Assembly (NCBI GenBank): GCA_963676655.2
Contig: CAXXKX010000003.1
Location: 1,116,001 to 1,180,000 of the forward strand
From: G963676655 sp963676655
Lineage (GTDB): Bacteria; Verrucomicrobiota; Lentisphaeria; Victivallales; Victivallaceae
Length of the DNA stretch: 64,000 nucleotides
Direction: 5' to 3'
Of this stretch, positions 1-10,523 are shown piece by piece (within the stretch, counting starts at the first letter, position 1; each line of letters opens with the position of its first letter). Under the pieces are notes generated by a model. The model saw nothing but the letters and a program-made list of their open reading frames with translations. It made no database searches and was not told the origin of the DNA. The translations under genes were made by a program, and so were the position numbers.

Positions 1-563
1 TCATCGTCAATCAGGACGGAATGTTCCAGCGTATCGAAGCTGAAATTAATTGCAGCAACGATACTCCCGGCTCCGTACAAAACTGGCAGACCCGGATTTA
101 CTTTTACGATACCGCGCAATGTCCGATGGCCGATATGGATCTGGAAATAACCGGAACAGTATCACCTGAATCCGTACAAATGACAGTGAACGGCACAACC
201 GAAACATATCCGCTTACGCGTCCTCTGCTGAGTCAATGGCTGATTTGCGACTGTATCCAGCGCAAACGTGAACACCTGGATGATTTTACCGTACTTGAAC
301 ACGGCATGAAACTGAAGCCGCATCACTGTCTGATCCCGTCGCAGCCGGTCCGGCCCGAGGCGACCAACGCCGCCGGGACACTTGCACTGACTGTTCAACG
401 TGGGCATGGGTTATTACCGTGGGAATACTGGCAGGACACCGCCGGACGCGTCCTTTACGCGTTCAGCGGCACGGTAATGTATATCCTGGACGAAGACGCA
501 CCGGGCAAAACCGACGCCTTGATCGAAGAACTGGTACAGGGGGGCCATCACTATGAATACTGA
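1..563 (+). CDS. Hypothetical protein, 5' end outside the window
   Basis: The reading frame is open from the first bases of the window, so the ATG at 21 is probably internal and the gene is truncated at its 5' end. About 187 residues are visible. I recognise no family. The C-terminal part is rich in aromatic residues (LLPWEYW, YAFSGTVMYILDE). The last 11 bases overlap the start of the following sulfatase gene, so the two are probably translationally coupled and belong to one operon. A role in sulfated glycan use is only inferred from that neighbour. It might be the C-terminal part of a larger enzyme or binding protein. Confidence 0.6.
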   Translation, partial: IVNQDGMFQRIEAEINCSNDTPGSVQNWQTRIYFYDTAQCPMADMDLEITGTVSPESVQMTVNGTTETYPLTRPLLSQWLICDCIQRKREHLDDFTVLEHGMKLKPHHCLIPSQPVRPEATNAAGTLALTVQRGHGLLPWEYWQDTAGRVLYAFSGTVMYILDEDAPGKTDALIEELVQGGHHYEY

Positions 564-1860
564 GACCCCGAATATTCTGCTGATCGTCAGCGACCAGCAG
601 CACGCCAACACGATTTCAGCGCTGGGACAACAGTTTGTAAACACCCCTAATCTGGATCGGCTGGCGTCCGAAGGCATGAGTTTCTCAAACTGTTACTGCA
701 CCGAACCGATCTGCGGGCCGTCCCGCGCGTCCATCTTCAGCGGCCGGATGCCGTCGGAATGCGGTGTCTATCAAAACGGACATAATATCCGTTCGAATAT
801 TCCCAATATCGGCCAGTGGCTGCACCGTTGCGGGAGTACTTACCAGACCGTCTATGCCGGGAAATGGCACGTCCGGCAGCCGCATACGGCCAATGTTCCC
901 GGCTTCGATATGCTGGCAAGCGGCATCAATTGCCAGGGCCAGCTTTCGGATGCGTCGGTTTCCATGGCTTGTGAAGGTTTTCTGCGCAACCGCAGGTCGC
1001 GGGAGCCGTTTTTTCTGGCCGCGATGTACACCCAGCCGCATGACATCTGTGAATGGATTCATTATTGCTGCGGCATTGAAGAAGGCAGGTTTCATATTCC
1101 GGAAACTGACCTGCCGCCGCTGCCGGATAATTTCCGGGCGGAATACGCCGAACCGGATATCCTCGCCTTTTACCGGGGAGGCCGACCGTCAAGTGTATGC
1201 AAATGGAGCGAATATCAATGGCGCGTCTATCTCTGGGGCTACTACCGCCTGGTGGAGATGCTCGACGCGGAAATAGGCCGGATTCTACAAGCGCTTGATG
1301 CCTCGGGACAGGCGGAAAACACGCTGGTCATCTTTGCATCCGATCACGGTGAAGGGTTGGCGGAACTTGGCATGATCACTAAAAATTATCTATATGATTC
1401 CGCCGCGCGCGTCCCGCTGGTAATTCGCTGGCCGAATCATGTCAAACCCGGTTCAATCAGTAAAGAACTTATTTCGCTGCTGGATATCGCTCCGACAGTC
1501 TACGACTGCCTTGATCTGCCGATACCCTCAGGTTCCTGTGGACTCAGCTTGAAGGATTTTCTGGCTGCCGGCACTCCGTTGGACCGGGAATATGTCAGCG
1601 TCCAGGGACACGGCGGCAAGGGCCAGTGTATCCGGTCCTCCCGGTTCAAGTATATTGTTTTCCGGGATGACCCGATTGAGCTGCTGTTCGATATGGAAAA
1701 CGATCCCGGCGAAACCGTCAATCTGGCAAGTGAACCGGAATATCAAGACACTTTGCACACCCATCGGCGCTATCTGACCGGGTGGCTGGCCGGATTGGAT
1801 GTAGCGCCTTGTATTCCGGAAGATCACCGGTTCGTTTTCGCGGCGGAAATACCGCAGTAA
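553..1860 (+). CDS. Sulfatase, Cys-type (formylglycine-dependent)
   Basis: Hydrolyses a sulfate ester, most likely on a sulfated polysaccharide or its fragments. The 435-residue protein opens with the alkaline-phosphatase-fold strand NILLIVSDQQH (residues 7-17), whose Asp is a predicted calcium ligand. It carries the sulfatase signature C54-G-P-S-R, whose Cys must be oxidised to formylglycine by a maturase not encoded in this window. A second metal-site motif, FASDHGE, lies near residue 260. The C-terminal FDMENDPGETVNLA is typical of the family. No signal peptide is visible, so a cytoplasmic enzyme acting on imported fragments is possible. The start overlaps the preceding gene by 11 bases. 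The family is certain; the substrate is not. Confidence 0.93.
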   Translation: MNTETPNILLIVSDQQHANTISALGQQFVNTPNLDRLASEGMSFSNCYCTEPICGPSRASIFSGRMPSECGVYQNGHNIRSNIPNIGQWLHRCGSTYQTVYAGKWHVRQPHTANVPGFDMLASGINCQGQLSDASVSMACEGFLRNRRSREPFFLAAMYTQPHDICEWIHYCCGIEEGRFHIPETDLPPLPDNFRAEYAEPDILAFYRGGRPSSVCKWSEYQWRVYLWGYYRLVEMLDAEIGRILQALDASGQAENTLVIFASDHGEGLAELGMITKNYLYDSAARVPLVIRWPNHVKPGSISKELISLLDIAPTVYDCLDLPIPSGSCGLSLKDFLAAGTPLDREYVSVQGHGGKGQCIRSSRFKYIVFRDDPIELLFDMENDPGETVNLASEPEYQDTLHTHRRYLTGWLAGLDVAPCIPEDHRFVFAAEIPQ

Positions 1861-1873
1861 AGCTCCAGTTTAC

Positions 1874-4069
1874 TTATCTGATACACACACCGTATACCCG
1901 GGGATTGGCAATGCCGTTTGTCGCGGTGATCCGGATTTCAATATCTGTGCATTCAGCGGCAAGCTTATGGAGTCTTCTGCGCTGGAAATTGTCTTCCACT
2001 GAAACCACAACTTTGCCGTCTATTAAAATCTCATAAGCTTTGACACACTGTGGAACACAGCCAGGCAGTGGATTTTTGTTCAAATTGGTATCGAAAATAA
2101 TTTCGATTTCATTGACTTCCTGCGTTTTTTCGCTTTTAAAGATCAGCGATTGCGGGAATGTTGCTTCACCGATCCACATCTCCGGTTTCACATGGGCACG
2201 GTTCAAACCACTGAACACGTTTTGCGCCTCAAACACCCGTTGTTCAGGTAAAACTTCGCAATAGATATTTATGTCATTGATATAACAACCGTCAGGTTTG
2301 AGATGAACTCCCGGCAAAGCACAGCTGGTGGTATGAATATCGACTCCTGCGGTCCGGGAGAATTTTATCCCGACAAGCGGCGTTTTTTCCAGTTCCACAT
2401 TAAACTCAAACTTTACCGGAATGTTTTTCCCGGATGGGATCACATTTTGCGCAACCGCAATCTCTTTTCCGGCAAAATCATGCTGATCGGCGGGAGTAAA
2501 CAGCGTTGCTTCGAGCGTAGTCTCACCGGAATTGCCGTTATCAACCATGACCGTAACCGACTCGATAAAATTCTCCGAAACCGGCAACAGTTGTGCCCGG
2601 GTGCGATCCTCCGGAGGAATATCGCAGGGATCGTAAGTATTGACCGGCAACGCAACCAGCGGCATGATGCCGTCAGATGACTCAAAACGCAACGGCATGG
2701 CACCGGTCGCTGAAACTTCAAATTGAGAAGAACCGCCAAAACGCATTCCCGGCAGGGCCTGATCAGTTTCAAAAAGTTTCTGCTGCAATTCCCGGATATG
2801 CTCCTGACCAATCCGGCGTGGAGACTTCCCGTATTTCAGACATAAAGCCGCGGCGGTTCCGACAGCCTGACCGCAGGTGGCGCAGGTAGCCATGACCCTG
2901 GAGCTACCAAGTGCGACATGACTGGCACTGATATTTCTTCCCGGCATCATCAGGTTTTCAATATTTCTCGAGTACAGCGACCGGAACGGAATAGCGTAGA
3001 TGCCGGGAAAAGTCATTGGCGGAGTGCTACCTGGATGACTTTTACCGCGAATACCATTGACGTCATGGATATCTATCGGCCAGCCGCCATAAGCCACCTG
3101 GTCCGGATATGACCGGCTTTCAGTCAAGTCGCCCTGGGTCAGCATATAATCCCCAAGCAAACGCCTTGACTCACGTTTCCCGACAAAAGGACTGACCCAG
3201 TGGATCACGTAGTTATCAGCGCCGTGATCGCCGTGATTTTTGAGATGATCCCAAACTCCATACAACACCGCCAGCAAATCATCATATATTTTTTCATTGT
3301 CGGAAATAGTGTTTTCAGTCCCGCCGCTTTCGATCCACCAGTAACCGCTAACCGGACTGCGATGGGGACGGTGAGGTAAATCTTTGTCATCGTAAAACTT
3401 CATTGCCCACGCGGGAGGCACAAATTTCACCGGGGCTCCGGTATCAATGGCCCGAAACAAAATAGTATTTCCCTGAGTGCATTTATCCGCTTTTTCAGGG
3501 GCAAGTGGTTCCTTAAACTCATCACGCCCTTCACGCCCCATACGAAAATCAGCTCCGGCGGCCGCCCCCACAAATGAATCCCCGGACGCATCGACAAACA
3601 AAGGCGCATTGAATATGACGGTTGTTTCAGATCCGACCAGACGTCCTTTGACTTGAGAAATTTTATTGTCCGCAACCGTTACCTCATAAGCCTCGCAATT
3701 GCGGAAACTGACGATATTCTTTTCCCGCTTGACGAAATCATGAAGCACCAGACTCCAATGATTGTACCAGCCGTCTTCGACGCGGCGGAAAAATTCCAGT
3801 TTCATTTCTTCGATAATACCTGTTTCCCGGGCATTGCGGTTATAGTACTCGGACGCGCCGTTCACACATAAGCGGTCACCGTCGTTGGCGCTGTTGCATT
3901 CCGAACTTGACGGACCGCCGTAAACTGGCCGATTCTGCATCAACCCCACTTTCAAACCCAGCCTGGCAGCCGCAATAGCGGTGACCACGCCGGATACTCC
4001 GCCGCCAATCACGGCCAGGTCTAAAAACAGTTCTTTACGAAATTCTTGCGGATCATATTTCTCTATCAT
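1874..4069 (-). CDS. FAD-dependent oxidoreductase with C-terminal beta-sandwich-like region
   Basis: The N-terminal dinucleotide-binding motif is DLAVIGGGVSGVVTAIAAARLG (about residues 17-38), followed by VYGGPSSSECN. This is the pattern of the FAD_oxidored family (PF12831-like). A conserved second FAD-contact region, MMPGRNISASHVALGSSRVM, lies near residue 380. Residues from about 450 to 731 are not part of the oxidoreductase core and look like beta-rich, binding-type sequence. It is the last gene of a minus-strand operon (regulator, DUF4091 protein, pseudopilin, this gene), 11 bases after the pseudopilin. The substrate is unknown; a sugar or sugar-derived alcohol is only suggested by context. 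It is convergent with the sulfatase gene, with a 13-base gap. Confidence 0.85.
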   Translation of the reverse strand: MIEKYDPQEFRKELFLDLAVIGGGVSGVVTAIAAARLGLKVGLMQNRPVYGGPSSSECNSANDGDRLCVNGASEYYNRNARETGIIEEMKLEFFRRVEDGWYNHWSLVLHDFVKREKNIVSFRNCEAYEVTVADNKISQVKGRLVGSETTVIFNAPLFVDASGDSFVGAAAGADFRMGREGRDEFKEPLAPEKADKCTQGNTILFRAIDTGAPVKFVPPAWAMKFYDDKDLPHRPHRSPVSGYWWIESGGTENTISDNEKIYDDLLAVLYGVWDHLKNHGDHGADNYVIHWVSPFVGKRESRRLLGDYMLTQGDLTESRSYPDQVAYGGWPIDIHDVNGIRGKSHPGSTPPMTFPGIYAIPFRSLYSRNIENLMMPGRNISASHVALGSSRVMATCATCGQAVGTAAALCLKYGKSPRRIGQEHIRELQQKLFETDQALPGMRFGGSSQFEVSATGAMPLRFESSDGIMPLVALPVNTYDPCDIPPEDRTRAQLLPVSENFIESVTVMVDNGNSGETTLEATLFTPADQHDFAGKEIAVAQNVIPSGKNIPVKFEFNVELEKTPLVGIKFSRTAGVDIHTTSCALPGVHLKPDGCYINDINIYCEVLPEQRVFEAQNVFSGLNRAHVKPEMWIGEATFPQSLIFKSEKTQEVNEIEIIFDTNLNKNPLPGCVPQCVKAYEILIDGKVVVSVEDNFQRRRLHKLAAECTDIEIRITATNGIANPRVYGVCIR

Positions 4070-4080
4070 TTTTTTTCCAC

Positions 4081-4797
4081 TCAGTAACGTGCTAAAATAT
4101 CCGGACGAAGCTCTTTACGACCGGCAGTCCAGCGAACATCAACCTGAAAGCCGATATCGGTATACGGAATATAACGATTATTCACCCTCTGGCTGCTGGC
4201 ATGGCCCGAAACATATAAAGCGTTTATTGAATTTTCATGGCGGGCATCCGCCTGACCGACATTCCCGGTGCTCTGTTTATCATAACATCTGCTGTATCCC
4301 TGGTTTAAATCCCATTTATAACAAGTATCAATCAGCAGATACCCCTTTGACGGGTATTTTAAACGCGACAACCTGGCAGGAGCCTTTGTGTCGGTTCCAG
4401 CACTGAAACCGTCTCCAAGAGCACTGCCGATAAAACGATAATTATACCCGTAACCGGTATAAGACACCCCATACATTCCATTATAATCCTGGGACTTGGT
4501 TCCGGTTACTTTTAAAGCCGGATCAACGAATGACTTTATTATGCTGTATTTCCCGTTAATCAACAGATTTCCCCAGGTTACCGTTCCCGTACTGTTGGCA
4601 TAAGGAGGGAAATATTCGTTACTGTCACTGACATACATTTGAAACCCGGTTCCCAGCTGCTTCAAATTATTGATGCAGTTGATGGAATGAGCCTTCTCTT
4701 TTGCCTTGTTCAGCGCCGGCAGCAGCATACTTGCGAGAATTGCGATGATCGCGATCACAACCAGCAATTCGATAAGTGTGAATCGACTTTGTTTCAT
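4081..4797 (-). CDS. Pseudopilin 1: prepilin-type N-terminal methylation domain protein
   Basis: The 238-residue protein has the short leader MKQSR followed by [18 protein letters not shown], the type IV prepilin/type II secretion pseudopilin hydrophobic helix. Glu at mature position 5 is conserved. The residue before the expected cut is Arg, not the usual Gly. The C-terminal domain ends with a HxxxxNxLYVSGH motif near residues 187-199, matching the H-x-G-x-x-N-V-L-x-x-D-G-H motif common in Lentisphaerota and Planctomycetes (DUF1559-like) pseudopilins. Its Shine-Dalgarno AAGGAAG lies inside the last codons of the DUF4091 gene, with a one-base gap, so the two are coupled. It is presumably membrane-anchored and part of an export or surface assembly. 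Confidence 0.9.
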   Translation of the reverse strand: MKQSRFTLIELLVVIAIIAILASMLLPALNKAKEKAHSINCINNLKQLGTGFQMYVSDSNEYFPPYANSTGTVTWGNLLINGKYSIIKSFVDPALKVTGTKSQDYNGMYGVSYTGYGYNYRFIGSALGDGFSAGTDTKAPARLSRLKYPSKGYLLIDTCYKWDLNQGYSRCYDKQSTGNVGQADARHENSINALYVSGHASSQRVNNRYIPYTDIGFQVDVRWTAGRKELRPDILARY

Positions 4798-4798
4798 T

Positions 4799-7471
4799 TT
4801 ACTTCTTCCTTTCTGACTTAATTTTGATTTCCCTGATGGCTCCGTTATTTAAATGATCCAATGGAAAAATAATTAATTCCAACGAATCACTCCTCACATT
4901 TTTTTCCGGAATCGTTATCTCGATTTCAGTGGAACTGTTAGCCGGAATTTGCACCATTCCTGCTTCATTTGTCTTGAACTTCTTTTTCCCGTTCAAGATT
5001 TCAAGCGGTAAATTGACCGGTCTGCCGTCAGCTGTCATCTGAACAGCCGCCCAGACCGAATATGGAACCGCTAGATTGTATAGCTTCAAACGAATGACGG
5101 CCTTGCCGTTTTTGTCGACGGTAATGTTTTCGGGATTTATTATTTTATTATATTCAACCCCGATCTTTTCCAGACCTTCGGGCATCATATCGGCAGACAC
5201 TTTTTTCCGCCGCAGCAACTCTTTGCAAAGTTTTGAGTTTTCTGTTACCTCTTTTTGCATGTGAATCGGCAAATGTAAATGACCCGGCGCAGCCTGCAAA
5301 TAATTTTCCAGCATTAATTTAAGACGCATTGATTCTTTCAGGTCACGACCGACCAAATAATTCCACTTCCAGTTGTCGGCAACCATATCCGGTTTCTCAA
5401 AGCAAATCGGAGATTTCCGCTTGGCCCCAAGTATTTTGTTAATCATTTTTTCGCGCAAATTTTGAATGTCATAATAACTGCGCCGAGGCATGCCGGACGA
5501 CTCGCCCAGTAATTTATCAAGTTCAACGCGAGAAAGATGTTGCTGCAAAATGGCAATATAACAATAGTCCTCCAGCCCCGCCCTGAACGCCAGCCAGCGT
5601 CTACTTGGAACAACCTCTGTCGCAAAGTTGTAGATCGTCACCGGACTGGCGGTCTTGGCGTCAAAATCATTCCACGGGTTGCCACCCCAATCACCTTTCC
5701 CACGCGCCGTCCCAATCCCGGTACTGGTCCAATAGCCGCCGCCGTCAAAATCGTAATGGTACATTCTCCATCCCATTTCGCGATAAAAATTTATCGGGGA
5801 CAATCGTTTTTGAACAACCGGACAATAGTAAAAATATTGTTTGATTCCAAGTTGCTTGAGTTTTTCAGATACTTTATCATATCCATTGCGCGGATAATAT
5901 TTGCCAAAAACCGGACACAGGATATCGAAATTTTTATTCTCAGCCATTTTCATTATATTTTCAAAGCTGGAATTTTCTTTCCGTGGATCAGCCGGATTGG
6001 CAAAAATTCTCATACCGGGGTCAACATTCCTGATCTCATCCATAATTTTCAGATAGTGCTTTCCCAAATACTCGTCGAAGGGATAGAAACACCATTGCGA
6101 TTTTTTATATCCTTTTGCCTCCATATAATCCCGTACCGCAATCAGCCAGCTTTTGAATGCCAGGCGCCATTCCGGCGAATAGATTTTAATCCCTTTTCCA
6201 TCAACAGTACTTAAAACCTTGTTATCATTTCTGGAGCGGAAATACCTTCCACCCCGGAGCCATACTTGAATATTTTCAGTACCCAGGACCTTCAATAAGC
6301 GGTCCAATTCAGAAAAATCCGGCGATCCAACCATCGCTCCTGTGCTTTTAAACCGGGCTTTCATTTCTGCCAGAACATGAAATGTATTTACCCGCCCCGA
6401 ACGCAGCATATCCAAAATTTTAACCTGCAAATCCCCTTTGCTGTTGGCCAAACTGCAGTCCCAGGTCATAATATCCAACGGGTGACGGCGCGTCAGGGAG
6501 AACGGTAAGACGGTGAAATTGACCGGAATTTCCACACTTTCATGGTCGTCAAGACCTTTTATACTCAATTTGTACTTGTAGGTCCCTGGAGTCAGATTTC
6601 CTGTGTAAAACTCTACAAGCAACTGACGGCATTCTCCGGACGGCAGAGAGACTATTTGGTCACGCGATATTAACGGCAGCGGGTCAGCCGTTAACTGACC
6701 AAGACGGGCACGAATGTGCAAAGCCTCTCTGATAAAGATATTTTTCATACCGATTCCTGTTGCTGAAGCGTTTTCCGGCTGCAATCGAGCTGTAACATAT
6801 ATATTCTCTTTAAGCGGATTATAGGCCATAATCGCGGCAACGGCGTATTCGTTCCCTGCGGCATAAACATTCACTGCGCCGTAAGGCTTGAAAATGGCTT
6901 TATCATAAATATCACTATGCGGCATAAATGTCGTATTCCATGGATTTGCCGCTTCACGCAGGGTTATAGAGTCCATTTTCTTCAATTTGTCAACCTGGAT
7001 TGATTTGACTTGCAAAACCTGCTCAGGTGCTTTATACAAGCCTGCTCCGATATAAACCGGCAGAGCAGTTATCCGTTTTCGTACGATGACCTTCTGCCAT
7101 TGCCCTTTATTGCGATAATATCCTTTTTTGTATGAAAAAAGAGCCTGCTTTTCGCCCCACTTGCCGCCTTCACAAATAATCGCCTGGCCCCCGGTGCTGT
7201 CGCTCTTCATCTCGACACATAGCTCCAGAACGTCTCCAACCCGGATGTTTTTTAACCTGCGTTGAATGGCTGTGAATTTACCTTTAACATTACAATCAAG
7301 ATCAATATAATGAGGTTTCGAAAACGATACTTTCCCTTTTAATCCCCATCCTTCCAATCCTTTCTGAAAAGTATCATTGAGAACAGTATCAACATCATTG
7401 GCAACAAGTGTTCCTGCGGACAAAACAGCCACAACAATCAACGACTCCATAATTTTACGCAAATTAAGCAT
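4799..7471 (-). CDS. Secreted DUF4091 glycoside-hydrolase-like protein
   Basis: The 890-residue protein has a hydrophobic N-terminal signal ([15 protein letters not shown], residues 10-24). An N-terminal beta-sandwich, probably carbohydrate-binding (about 28-165), is followed by a further beta domain (about 190-325). A TIM-barrel-like region (about 330-650) contains YPFDE (463-467), a plausible acid/base position. The segment [17 protein letters not shown] (about 623-639) is the hallmark of DUF4091, found in putative glycoside hydrolases. A C-terminal beta domain covers about 770-890. It lies in an operon with the hybrid regulator upstream (37-base gap) and the pseudopilin downstream. The substrate cannot be read from sequence. 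Confidence 0.85.
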   Translation of the reverse strand: MLNLRKIMESLIVVAVLSAGTLVANDVDTVLNDTFQKGLEGWGLKGKVSFSKPHYIDLDCNVKGKFTAIQRRLKNIRVGDVLELCVEMKSDSTGGQAIICEGGKWGEKQALFSYKKGYYRNKGQWQKVIVRKRITALPVYIGAGLYKAPEQVLQVKSIQVDKLKKMDSITLREAANPWNTTFMPHSDIYDKAIFKPYGAVNVYAAGNEYAVAAIMAYNPLKENIYVTARLQPENASATGIGMKNIFIREALHIRARLGQLTADPLPLISRDQIVSLPSGECRQLLVEFYTGNLTPGTYKYKLSIKGLDDHESVEIPVNFTVLPFSLTRRHPLDIMTWDCSLANSKGDLQVKILDMLRSGRVNTFHVLAEMKARFKSTGAMVGSPDFSELDRLLKVLGTENIQVWLRGGRYFRSRNDNKVLSTVDGKGIKIYSPEWRLAFKSWLIAVRDYMEAKGYKKSQWCFYPFDEYLGKHYLKIMDEIRNVDPGMRIFANPADPRKENSSFENIMKMAENKNFDILCPVFGKYYPRNGYDKVSEKLKQLGIKQYFYYCPVVQKRLSPINFYREMGWRMYHYDFDGGGYWTSTGIGTARGKGDWGGNPWNDFDAKTASPVTIYNFATEVVPSRRWLAFRAGLEDYCYIAILQQHLSRVELDKLLGESSGMPRRSYYDIQNLREKMINKILGAKRKSPICFEKPDMVADNWKWNYLVGRDLKESMRLKLMLENYLQAAPGHLHLPIHMQKEVTENSKLCKELLRRKKVSADMMPEGLEKIGVEYNKIINPENITVDKNGKAVIRLKLYNLAVPYSVWAAVQMTADGRPVNLPLEILNGKKKFKTNEAGMVQIPANSSTEIEITIPEKNVRSDSLELIIFPLDHLNNGAIREIKIKSERKK

Positions 7472-7508
7472 AGCAAGTCTTTTTTATGAAATTAATTTTT
7501 ACTTTAAT

Positions 7509-8720
7509 TCAGAATTGAAATTCCGGCAAATTAATATTGACGGGACCAGTTGAACCTCTGACAACCAGACTTGCCGGGATGACCTTTTCCCGACCGTAAA
7601 TTGATGTTTTACCATTGTAATCTTCATAAATCATCCTGACCGCTTCTTTGCCAAGCAAATAACGCGGATGATGAATGGTCGTTAAGGCCGGACTGGACGA
7701 AACGGCAAATTGATCATCATCATATCCGACAACTGAAATATCTTCCGGCACATTAAGTCCGATTGAGTTTAAAATATCAATGACGGACCTGGCCAGTTGG
7801 TCATTATGACAAAACAAGGCGGTGGGTCGTTCCGGCAACTTTGTCATTGCAATGATTTGTCTCCGCAAAGACTCCATATCGTTGAAATCCCTGATCGTCC
7901 ACTCCGGACGATTTTCGAGGCCCAGGCGGTCAATTGCCTCCATTGCGTCTGAAAATCTGGAATAACTCTGCAATTGCATGAATTTTCTTTTGGGCACGTG
8001 GCTGAATATCAATCCGATTTTCCGATGCTGCAGGCTGATCAGGTGTTCGAAAGCGGCTATCATGCCGGTTTTTACATCAACAACAACGCCGGCAAAATGT
8101 TTCATCCGCGACTCTACCCCCATTCCGACTTGAGGAATATTTTCTTCTGACAGCATGATTTCAAAAGCCTGATCGTGCGATTCTCCGGCCCGGTCGCCAA
8201 TATAGACCAGCGCGCACAGTTTCTCACGAACCCCGTCAAACCATTTATGTAAGTCGTCCCGGGAGGTATCCAGATCAGGCAGCAAAATAATTGTTGTGGC
8301 AAACCCGAAATCACCAGCAGTGTCGATAACCCCTGATATGTAGTTCAATGGCCCTATTGCATTAAGACTGATCAGGGTATTAAGCTTATCAGGCAGCACA
8401 AGCCCGATCGTGGGAAATGATTCCTTGCGACAGGAAGCCACAAATTCCGGCGTTACCACAATTCTCCGTTCACCGGGATTGCGACGCAGAACATTGTCCG
8501 CAATTAATCGGCTGTATGCTTTATTTACAGTGTTGCGGTTTAATTTGAGCAACTTTGCCAGATTCGTTTCCGAAGTCAATTGAGCTTCAGCCTTTACCCG
8601 GCGGTCCCGCAGATGATTCATGATGGCAGATGACAACTGATAGTGCAAGGGGATTGGTGAGTCGCTATCCAGATTCACCTTGGGGATGATTTTTCTTTTA
8701 TTTTCAGCTGTAACGTACAT
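7509..8720 (-). CDS. GntR-type HTH / LacI-type sensor hybrid transcriptional regulator
   Basis: An N-terminal GntR winged helix (about residues 15-85; PIPLHYQLSSAIMNHL, then LTSETNLAKLLKLNRNTVNKAYSRL) is fused to a LacI/periplasmic-binding-like effector domain (about 100-395; VVGYDDDQFAVSSSPALTTIHHP near the C-terminus). This is the architecture of AraR-like sugar repressors. I use the ATG at 8720; a TTG four codons upstream is possible, and neither has a clear Shine-Dalgarno. It heads the operon containing the DUF4091 protein, pseudopilin 1 and the FAD oxidoreductase. A long near-perfect palindrome just upstream (8751-8778) suggests autoregulation. The effector is presumably a sugar. Confidence 0.9.
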   Translation of the reverse strand: MYVTAENKRKIIPKVNLDSDSPIPLHYQLSSAIMNHLRDRRVKAEAQLTSETNLAKLLKLNRNTVNKAYSRLIADNVLRRNPGERRIVVTPEFVASCRKESFPTIGLVLPDKLNTLISLNAIGPLNYISGVIDTAGDFGFATTIILLPDLDTSRDDLHKWFDGVREKLCALVYIGDRAGESHDQAFEIMLSEENIPQVGMGVESRMKHFAGVVVDVKTGMIAAFEHLISLQHRKIGLIFSHVPKRKFMQLQSYSRFSDAMEAIDRLGLENRPEWTIRDFNDMESLRRQIIAMTKLPERPTALFCHNDQLARSVIDILNSIGLNVPEDISVVGYDDDQFAVSSSPALTTIHHPRYLLGKEAVRMIYEDYNGKTSIYGREKVIPASLVVRGSTGPVNINLPEFQF

Positions 8721-8750
8721 ATCTATCAGCAAAACATTATTAATATTTTA

Positions 8751-8778
8751 ATTATTGTATATAACTATATACTATAAT
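8751..8778. promoter_or_regulatory. 28-bp palindromic operator candidate
   Basis: The two arms GTATATA and TATATAC flank a central AC and continue outward as ATTAT and ATAAT. This gives 13-bp arms with a single mismatch pair. The element sits about 30 bases upstream of the start of the GntR/LacI hybrid regulator, as expected for an autoregulatory operator. Its AT-richness means a chance palindrome is not excluded. Confidence 0.5.
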
Positions 8779-8806
8779 TAATAAAAAAGCAATAGATCAA
8801 GACATT

Positions 8807-8831
8807 AATTTTCTATTTTTTATAGAAAATT
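8807..8831. repeat. Perfect 10-bp inverted repeat (AT-rich hairpin)
   Basis: The arms AATTTTCTAT and ATAGAAAATT flank five T residues. It lies between the end of the GH39-like gene and the regulator gene, both on the minus strand. It could be a weak terminator for the first or a second protein-binding site. No T-tract follows the stem on the minus strand, so a classical terminator is not convincing. Confidence 0.4.
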
Positions 8832-8879
8832 ACTTAATTAATTATGATTTTTTTGCAAGAAATATTCGCCAATAAACGT

Positions 8880-10382
8880 TTAACCACCGTTTATTTGAAA
8901 AGAATTTTTTACAGGATGTTTCTGGAAAACCGGTTCGTTTTCCATTTCCGTAAATTCTTTTATCGCCTCGTATTCCGTCAATATAAGCGGATAAGAAGTA
9001 ACCGGCGCATGGTTGATCCAATTATTCTCTCCGGTGGACACACTGTAAACTTTACGGGTAATACTGTCTATAATTACCGGATTTGAAAGAGTTCCGCGCT
9101 CTCCCAACCAATAACCTATATCAATCCTGCGTGGAACAAATGCAGCATCTAATACTTCCGGATACCAATAAGCAAAAAACGGTTGATTGCGACGCTTAAA
9201 ACAAGCCTGTTGACAGTTTAGCGCATCTGCCGCGCTCAGGGTCCCGGTTCCATTTTTTGCCGGCCGGAATTCCAGGCAAAGCGCTTCGTCCGGAACCGTT
9301 TGTTGATCACAAAGAAAGCAAAGCAATTGCAAAACCTCGAAAGCAGGCTTGCGGGAATAATCTTCCTTTCGCAAAATCCCATAATAATAATCATGCTGCA
9401 AGGTGAAATGTTTAAAGTCATACAGGTGAAAATATGAAATCAAACTTAAACGCGGATCCGCAAGGTCCCCTATCACCCGCCGACTCAGCCACTTTGCCTG
9501 AATCTCCTCGGATACGGTCATATTGCTCAAGGCACCGAAACTGGTCGGGGCATTGTACGACGGAATCCCCGATTCTCCCTGCCATATTTCAATATCAGGA
9601 GCAAACTTTTTAACTATTTGCCGATAAGCTCTGCGGGAATTATAGTTCATTTGCTCCGGCAAACTCCGGTATCCGTGATAGGCAAGGGCATCAATATATT
9701 TACCGATTCCGGCCTGCAAAAGTTTTGCGGCCGCTCCCGACTGAACCCCGATGTTACTGGCGGTACACGCAGTAACCCTGGCTGATGGGTCGGTCTCACG
9801 AATAACCTTTGAGGTTATACTTACCAGTTCAATATATTTTTCAGCCCATTGCTCTCCGTATGGAAAAAAGACCGGGCATTCAGGCTCGTTCCAGACTTCG
9901 TAATTTGTAATTTTGCCGCGATATCTTGCAACTACGGTTTCCACATAATTGATCCAGGCTGATTTGGCCTCGGGAGAATTAAGCGGGGCATGGCCGAGAC
10001 CGCCTATTCCGACTTCGGTCCCTGGGTCTGCATACAGCGGATTGCCGTATGACAATGACAACCATGGGACAATGTCGATAGCCAGCAACGCGTCTACTAC
10101 CTCATCCAACCAGGTGAAATCGTAGGTTCCTTTACATTTTTCCGTTTTTTTCCAACCGCTTTGCAATCTGGCTTTGTTCACACCGAGTTTTGCCAGGTTC
10201 GATAAAGCCGGACGATAGTCCCAGAGATCACGATCAAGGCATTCCATACCGATAGATATTCGCCCGGAATGATCTTTTTTCAGTGAATCAAGGGAGCGCA
10301 ATCGTCCGATAGAATTGAATCCGGCTCGGATCAATTCATCTTCCAGCCGGGCAGAAAAAACTTTATAGTCAATACAGTTCAA
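8880..10382 (-). CDS. Clan GH-A glycoside hydrolase (GH39-like)
   Basis: The 500-residue (beta/alpha)8 retaining glycosidase has the acid/base motif YEVWNEPE, with Glu near 166 after the expected Asn. The nucleophile motif is EIWQGESG, with Glu near 270. ALAYHGYRS (about 232-240) and the early LGVNKARLQSGW also fit GH39/GH5-like enzymes. No signal peptide is visible, so it is probably cytoplasmic and acts on short oligosaccharides. I chose a TTG start because AAGGAG lies seven bases upstream; an internal Met at 46 is too late. It is divergent from the LacI regulator at 10594, which probably controls it. Family 39 versus a neighbouring clan-A family is uncertain. Confidence 0.82.
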   Translation of the reverse strand: MNCIDYKVFSARLEDELIRAGFNSIGRLRSLDSLKKDHSGRISIGMECLDRDLWDYRPALSNLAKLGVNKARLQSGWKKTEKCKGTYDFTWLDEVVDALLAIDIVPWLSLSYGNPLYADPGTEVGIGGLGHAPLNSPEAKSAWINYVETVVARYRGKITNYEVWNEPECPVFFPYGEQWAEKYIELVSITSKVIRETDPSARVTACTASNIGVQSGAAAKLLQAGIGKYIDALAYHGYRSLPEQMNYNSRRAYRQIVKKFAPDIEIWQGESGIPSYNAPTSFGALSNMTVSEEIQAKWLSRRVIGDLADPRLSLISYFHLYDFKHFTLQHDYYYGILRKEDYSRKPAFEVLQLLCFLCDQQTVPDEALCLEFRPAKNGTGTLSAADALNCQQACFKRRNQPFFAYWYPEVLDAAFVPRRIDIGYWLGERGTLSNPVIIDSITRKVYSVSTGENNWINHAPVTSYPLILTEYEAIKEFTEMENEPVFQKHPVKNSFQINGG

Positions 10383-10523
10383 TTTTCAACTCCTTTCAGC
10401 TTAAGTGATAATCAATGGATTAAACATGTATATTACATATTAACCAAATAAAATTATACTCGGCATGTCATTTATACGCAACTGATCGCAACCGCTAATT
10501 GATGTAAAAAAATGTAACAAAAT

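Noticed and set aside
4081..4797. Pseudopilins as components of a complete type II secretion or competence operon
   Set aside because: No GspD, E, F or prepilin peptidase gene is present anywhere in the window; each pseudopilin stands singly with glycan enzymes.
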